From Chitinophaga vietnamensis (lineage in GTDB: Bacteria > Bacteroidota > Bacteroidia > Chitinophagales > Chitinophagaceae), in assembly GCF_902167635.1 (NCBI RefSeq), contig NZ_CABHMS010000004.1:310001-374000 (forward strand): a stretch of 64,000 nucleotides of DNA, given 5' to 3'. Both the position numbers and the translations under genes were made by a program. This document shows, in pieces, positions 60,009-64,000 of this stretch (positions within the stretch are counted from its first letter, which is position 1; every line of letters starts with the position of its first letter). The notes below the pieces were generated by a model. That model was not told where the DNA came from, ran no database searches, and saw nothing but the letters and a program-made list of their open reading frames with translations.

Positions 60009-61721
60009 ATGGACACGCCGTTAAGAAGCCGCCAATGGTTTGGTAAAAAGGGGAAAGACGGATTTATTTATCGCGCCTGGATGAAGAACCAGGGCATTCC
60101 TGCTGACGCATTCGAAGGCAAGCCGGTGATCGGCATTTGCAATACCTGGTCGGAGCTGACACCCTGTAATGCCCATTTCAGAGATCTCGCGGAATCCATC
60201 AAAAGAGGGATCATTGAAGCCGGCGGTTTCCCGGTAGAATTTCCGGTGATGTCATTGGGAGAGACGCTGATAAAGCCTACTGCTATGCTTTTCCGCAACC
60301 TGGTGAGCATGGATGTGGAAGAATCTATCAGGGCCAATCCCATTGATGGAGTAGTGTTGATGTGCGGTTGTGATAAAACCACGCCTTCGCTGGTGATGGG
60401 CGCCTGCAGTGTGGATATTCCGGCCATTGTCGTATCCGGTGGCGCTATGCTCACCGGCAAGTTTCAAGGTCGCGATATCGGCACCAGCGACGTATGGCGC
60501 TTCTCAGAAGAGGTACGCAAAGGCAATATGGAAGAAGCTGAATTACAAGATGCCGAAGCCGCCATGTGCCGCAGCCAGGGCCATTGCGCGGTGATGGGCA
60601 CCGCTTCTTCTATGGCTTGTATGGTGGAATCTCTCGGGCTCTCGCTGCCTGGCAATGCCGCCATTCCTGCGGCAGATGCCCGCAGAAAAGTATTGGCACA
60701 GCTATCAGGCCGGCGCATCGTGGAGATGGTGAGAGAAGACCTGAAACCTTCGCGCATCCTCACTCGTGAGGCTTTTGAAAATGCGATTAAAGTGAATGCA
60801 GCCATCGGCGGCTCCACTAATTTTGTCATCCATCTGCTGGCCATTGCAGGCAGGGTAGGCGTGCCATTGGAGATCGATGATTTCGACCATCTTTCACAAG
60901 GCATACCACTGATCGCAAACCTGCAGCCCTCCGGGAAATTCTTCATGGAGGATCTTTATTATGCCGGCGGACTCCCCGCCGTGATGAAAGAGATCAGCGG
61001 AATGCTGCATCCCGCCTGCATTACAGCCAATGGTAAAACAGTGGCGCAAAATATTGCAACTGCCCGGTGCTGGAACCGGGAAGTGATTGCCACGCTCGCA
61101 CAGCCCGTGAATGAGCGTGCCGGCATCGTCGTGTTGCATGGAAATCTCTGCGAGGCGGGCAGCGTGATGAAGCCTTCCGCCGCAGATCCCCGCCTGATGC
61201 AGCATAAAGGCAGAGCCGTTGTATTCGAAAACATAGAAGACTACAAAGCCCGCATCGATGATCCCGCGTTGGATGTAGATGAAAACTGTATACTGGTATT
61301 GAAAAATGTAGGCCCCAAAGGATATCCAGGCATGCCGGAAGTAGGCAATATGGGCCTGCCAAAAAAGCTGCTGGCAAAAGGCGTAACAGACATGGTACGC
61401 ATCTCCGATGGCCGCATGAGCGGCACCGGCTTCGGTACCGTGGTGCTACATGTATCTCCTGAAGCCGCCGACAACGGCGCCCTTGCGCTGGTAAAAAATG
61501 GCGATATGATCGAACTCGATGTAGCGCAAAGAACATTGAACCTGTTGGTAGATGAACCTGAATTGAAGGAGAGAAGGAGAACGATGTTATCCGCTCCTGT
61601 AAAGCCTTCGCGGGGATATGTAAAACTGTTCGTGGAGCATGTGGAGCAGGCGCACCTCGGTGCGGATTTTGACTTTTTGAAAGGAAGTTCAGGAAGTGAG
61701 ATAACAAGAGATTCACATTAA
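60009..61721 (+). CDS. IlvD/Edd-family sugar-acid dehydratase, L-arabinonate dehydratase type
   Basis: This 570-residue iron-sulfur enzyme should dehydrate an aldonic acid to a 2-keto-3-deoxy acid. Motifs: GICNTWSELTPCNAHFRDLA with Cys53, MCGCDKTTPSLVMGA with Cys121, and GHCAVMGTASSMAC with Cys193, spaced as cluster ligands in the arabinonate/xylonate subgroup; later GPKGYPGMPEVGNMGLPKKL and SDGRMSGTGFGTVVLHVSPE. These blocks favour the sugar-acid branch over dihydroxy-acid dehydratase IlvD. The ATG at 60009 is preferred; an upstream frame to 59958 has no support. An SDR gene follows 15 bases downstream and an AraC gene is divergent. Confidence 0.9.
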   Translation: MDTPLRSRQWFGKKGKDGFIYRAWMKNQGIPADAFEGKPVIGICNTWSELTPCNAHFRDLAESIKRGIIEAGGFPVEFPVMSLGETLIKPTAMLFRNLVSMDVEESIRANPIDGVVLMCGCDKTTPSLVMGACSVDIPAIVVSGGAMLTGKFQGRDIGTSDVWRFSEEVRKGNMEEAELQDAEAAMCRSQGHCAVMGTASSMACMVESLGLSLPGNAAIPAADARRKVLAQLSGRRIVEMVREDLKPSRILTREAFENAIKVNAAIGGSTNFVIHLLAIAGRVGVPLEIDDFDHLSQGIPLIANLQPSGKFFMEDLYYAGGLPAVMKEISGMLHPACITANGKTVAQNIATARCWNREVIATLAQPVNERAGIVVLHGNLCEAGSVMKPSAADPRLMQHKGRAVVFENIEDYKARIDDPALDVDENCILVLKNVGPKGYPGMPEVGNMGLPKKLLAKGVTDMVRISDGRMSGTGFGTVVLHVSPEAADNGALALVKNGDMIELDVAQRTLNLLVDEPELKERRRTMLSAPVKPSRGYVKLFVEHVEQAHLGADFDFLKGSSGSEITRDSH

Positions 61722-61736
61722 TTCAAATCGTTTCAT

Positions 61737-62501
61737 ATGAGCGCACAGCACTTTCAGGGAAAAGTGGCCATCGTCACCGGAGCCGGTATTGGTATCGGGT
61801 TTGAAATAGCGCAACAACTAGCGCTTGGCGGCGCCTTCGTGTTGTTGAATGATATTGAAGCGGCGGTAGCGGAACAGGCAGCAGAAAAGATACGTTCGCA
61901 ACACGGCCACTGCACCGCATTTGCCGGCGATGCCGGCGATATCGCTTTCATCCGCGGATTGGTATCGCAGGCGGTGAGCGCCCACGGCAGATTGGATATA
62001 GTGATCGCCAATGCAGGCATCACCTTGTTCGGCAATTTCCTCTCCTATACGGAAGATGCCTTTATGAAGGTGGTGCAACTTAATCTGCGCGGTAGTTTTT
62101 TCCTCGCACAGGCGGCCGCCAATCAGATGAAAAACCAGGGTAGTGGTGGAACGATCTTGTTCATGTCGTCGGTAACAGGCCACCAGGCACACAAGCACCT
62201 GGCCGCCTACGGAATGACGAAAGCCGCATTGGAGATGCTCGCAAAAAGCCTGGTGGTGGAGCTTTCGCCGTATCGTATCAATGTAAATGCCGTAGCGCCC
62301 GGAGCTACCATCACCGAACGCACACTGGCTGATGCCGCTTACGAAACAACCTGGTCTGCACTCACACCGATGGGCCGGCCCGCTACCACCAGCGATATCG
62401 CCGCTGCTGCCTTGTTTCTCGTTTCCGATGCCGCCAGGCATATCACCGGCCAAAGCCTGGTGGTAGATGGCGGATGGACGGCGGTCAGCCCTTCTCCATG
62501 A
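61737..62501 (+). CDS. Short-chain dehydrogenase/reductase
   Basis: This 254-residue classical SDR has the nucleotide-binding TGAGIGIG (14-21), NAG (about 92-94), Asn116, catalytic Ser144/145, Tyr158 and Lys162 (YGMTK). An Asp at the end of the second strand (LLNDIEAA) suggests NAD preference. The block ITGQSLVVDGGW at the end is the usual SDR C-terminus. Beside a sugar-acid dehydratase it likely oxidises a sugar, sugar acid or keto-deoxy intermediate. It starts 15 bases after the dehydratase stop, so it is co-transcribed. Confidence 0.9.
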   Translation: MSAQHFQGKVAIVTGAGIGIGFEIAQQLALGGAFVLLNDIEAAVAEQAAEKIRSQHGHCTAFAGDAGDIAFIRGLVSQAVSAHGRLDIVIANAGITLFGNFLSYTEDAFMKVVQLNLRGSFFLAQAAANQMKNQGSGGTILFMSSVTGHQAHKHLAAYGMTKAALEMLAKSLVVELSPYRINVNAVAPGATITERTLADAAYETTWSALTPMGRPATTSDIAAAALFLVSDAARHITGQSLVVDGGWTAVSPSP

Positions 62502-62539
62502 ATCCCTTTATGATAAAGCGTATATTCGTTACTGTTAGT

Positions 62540-62568
62540 ATATTGCCTGGCTCCATGCCAGGCAATAT
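62540..62568. terminator. Hairpin between convergent SDR and amidohydrolase genes
   Basis: A perfect 12-base stem (ATATTGCCTGGC and complement, 62540-62551 and 62557-62568) has a five-base loop and lies centrally between the two stop codons. Only a loose T-rich segment follows on the plus side, so it may serve both directions weakly. Confidence 0.7.
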
Positions 62569-62584
62569 CTGTTTATAATCCGCG

Positions 62585-63538
62585 CTAAGACAGGCCGAGT
62601 AACTTCTCTGCATTTCCACCGGCGATCTTCGCTATTGCTTCAGGAGCCAGTGGAATGCTTTCCAGCAGTTGTTTTCCGGCTTCGTTTGTGCTGAAAGGAT
62701 AATCCACGGAGAACATCACATTATCGATACCAAAAGTTTCCAGCGCAGCCATCAGTGGCGGTAGCGTGAAGATGCCGCTGGTGGTGATGTGTACTTGGTC
62801 GCGCAGGGTTTGACTAACAGCGCGTTGATGATACCCTGTACTGCTAACATTGAATTTCTCATCCAGCCGCGACATCATCATCGGTATCATCTCTCCCATA
62901 TGACCAATGATGAGCTTTAAACGGGGATACCGGTCTAATGTTCCGGTGACAATCAAACGCAATACCTGCAAGGCTGTTTGTGCATGCCATCCCCAGCCGC
63001 CGCATGCAAGCATCACACCTGTTGATCCCGGCAGATCCTTGTAATAGGCTTCAGCCACGGCTTCAGGCGGCAGACCGGGATGCAGGTAAAGGGGCATTTG
63101 TAATTGTTCTGCTTTTTCCAGTAGCGGCCTGAATGCCGGAAGGTCCAGGAATTGATCATTGATAAGCCCGTTGATCAGGGCCCCACAGAAATGGTGTTCT
63201 TCCTTTGCTCTTTCCAACTCATCTGCTGCGGCTGCTGGCAAAGACATGGGCAAATGTGCGAACGCCTTGAACCGCGTGGGATGTGCGGCAACGCTTGCGG
63301 CAAGAGTATCATTGTACCTGGCGGCAAACTTCACGGCTTCCTGCGGTGGCAGGCTTTCTGCGCCCCTGCCCACAACAGACAGTACCTGCATGTCAATGCC
63401 GTTGTCGTCCATCGATTTTAAGCGGATATCACTGATGTCGGCGAGCAGTTCCGATGCTTGCCGGGGCAATGGCCATTGTTGTATTTCGTGGGCAAACTCA
63501 GGTAAGGCAATGTGTTCTTCTAATGTTATAATACGCAT
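62585..63538 (-). CDS. Amidohydrolase-2 family protein, ACMSD/decarboxylase-like
   Basis: This 317-residue TIM-barrel protein begins MRIITLEEHIALPEF; LEEH carries first metal-type residues. Other family blocks are MPLYLHPGLPPEA, LKLIIGHMGEMIPMMMSRLD and VMFSVDYPFSTN with the Asp that ligates the metal. These match the ACMSD / gamma-resorcylate (2,6-dihydroxybenzoate) decarboxylase branch, which works on aromatic or lactone substrates; the exact reaction is unknown. It converges on the SDR gene with a hairpin between, and follows a Crp-type gene on the same strand. Confidence 0.82.
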   Translation of the reverse strand: MRIITLEEHIALPEFAHEIQQWPLPRQASELLADISDIRLKSMDDNGIDMQVLSVVGRGAESLPPQEAVKFAARYNDTLAASVAAHPTRFKAFAHLPMSLPAAAADELERAKEEHHFCGALINGLINDQFLDLPAFRPLLEKAEQLQMPLYLHPGLPPEAVAEAYYKDLPGSTGVMLACGGWGWHAQTALQVLRLIVTGTLDRYPRLKLIIGHMGEMIPMMMSRLDEKFNVSSTGYHQRAVSQTLRDQVHITTSGIFTLPPLMAALETFGIDNVMFSVDYPFSTNEAGKQLLESIPLAPEAIAKIAGGNAEKLLGLS

Positions 63539-63605
63539 AGCTGATTGAATTGAGATACAAAAGTCCAGCTATCCGATATTTATATTCTTGATCCTGATCA
63601 AATAA

Positions 63606-64000
63606 TCACATGTCAGATTTTATTCTGCTGAGCGCCTCCTGGGTAATGTTGAGATAATTGGCCACCAGCTTGTTCGGCAAACGGAGCACCATCTGCGGGT
63701 TCTCTTTCAGCAGCAATTGATAGCGCTCCCGTGGATTTAGTGTAATGAAATCTTCCAGTCTCCTGGTATTGCTGACATAGGCATATTCAAGAAAGCCACG
63801 GTAAAATACTTCCCAGGCGGGAATCGTATTCAGCAGGGAGTAAAAATCTTCACGATGAATATACAATAATTCCGATGGCTCAACAGCTTGTGTATCTTCT
63901 TTGAGCAAGCTGCCATCGATAAAAGAAGTGAGGGAAGTGGAGAACGAATTTTCGAACGCAAACCGGCGCGTAGCTTCTCTTCCGTCGGGTTTTATGAAGT
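63606..64000 (-). CDS. Crp/Fnr-family regulator, N-terminal part beyond window edge
   Basis: The frame is open to the right edge, so at least 130 C-terminal residues are visible and the start is missing. The seen part contains the end of a cyclic-nucleotide-binding-like domain (RRFAFENSFSTSLTSFIDGS, then EPSELLYIHREDFYSLLNTI) and a short C-terminal helical region (LRLPNKLVANYLNITQEALS) rather than a clear full winged helix. This is the common short type of Crp/Fnr relative in Bacteroidota. It lies 67 bases upstream of the amidohydrolase gene on the same strand. Confidence 0.82.
   Translation of the reverse strand, partial: FIKPDGREATRRFAFENSFSTSLTSFIDGSLLKEDTQAVEPSELLYIHREDFYSLLNTIPAWEVFYRGFLEYAYVSNTRRLEDFITLNPRERYQLLLKENPQMVLRLPNKLVANYLNITQEALSRIKSDM

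Overview
The window looks like a chromosomal segment of a Bacteroidota bacterium, most likely a Chitinophagaceae member close to Chitinophaga. The reasons are three SusC/SusD pairs, two Oar-type TonB-dependent receptors, ECF-sigma/FecR regulatory pairs, fasciclin lipoproteins, DUF3347 and HYC_CC_PP-type genes, many lipoprotein signal peptides, and promoters resembling the Bacteroidota -7 box TAnnTTTG. The genus is an inference from gene content. I see no rRNA, tRNA, CRISPR array, transposase or phage gene.

Layout. 1-8.3 kb: a tight plus-strand operon of three fasciclin (FAS1) proteins, an Oar-like TonB receptor and a lipoprotein of IPT/TIG repeats plus an NHL propeller; the first gene is cut by the left edge. 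8.4-8.7 kb: an array of short GCCCC-N3-GGGGC palindromes with 97-bp tandem units. 8.8-16 kb: susD, susC and fecR on the minus strand, with the ECF sigma gene divergent. 16-18.3 kb: methyltransferase, a small ORF, DUF1275 membrane protein and a convergent Crp-type regulator. 18.3-27.2 kb: a second palindrome array, then sigma, fecR, susC, susD and a TPR-thioredoxin gene, all plus strand. 27.2-28.8 kb: a decayed copper/heme-type small-protein cluster (truncated HYC-type gene, DUF3347 pseudogene) followed by intact DUF3347 and heme-binding genes.

28.8-35.6 kb: phosphoglycerate mutase, an alpha/beta hydrolase, a Spy-like secreted protein, a four-gene minus-strand operon (unknown protein, membrane protein, histidine kinase, NarL-type regulator) and an orphan secreted protein. 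35.6-38.9 kb: amino-acid permease, marR, FMN reductase and a lipoprotein, with two matching candidate MarR operators. 38.9-44.4 kb: the imuA-imuB-dnaE2 mutagenic translesion cassette, with a palindrome over its promoter. 44.5-49 kb: Bcr/CflA-type efflux pump, AraC regulators, MgtC and an OmpR-type response regulator. 49.2-53.6 kb: a third susCD pair without sigma/anti-sigma. 53.7-64 kb: hydrolase, second Oar-type receptor, a large nested palindrome, an S74-like coiled-coil protein, an AraC regulator, an IlvD/Edd sugar-acid dehydratase with an SDR, an amidohydrolase and a partial Crp-type regulator.

Much of the window is outer-membrane nutrient capture and its regulation, but no glycoside hydrolase, polysaccharide lyase or sulfatase accompanies any susCD pair, so their substrates cannot be named from context.
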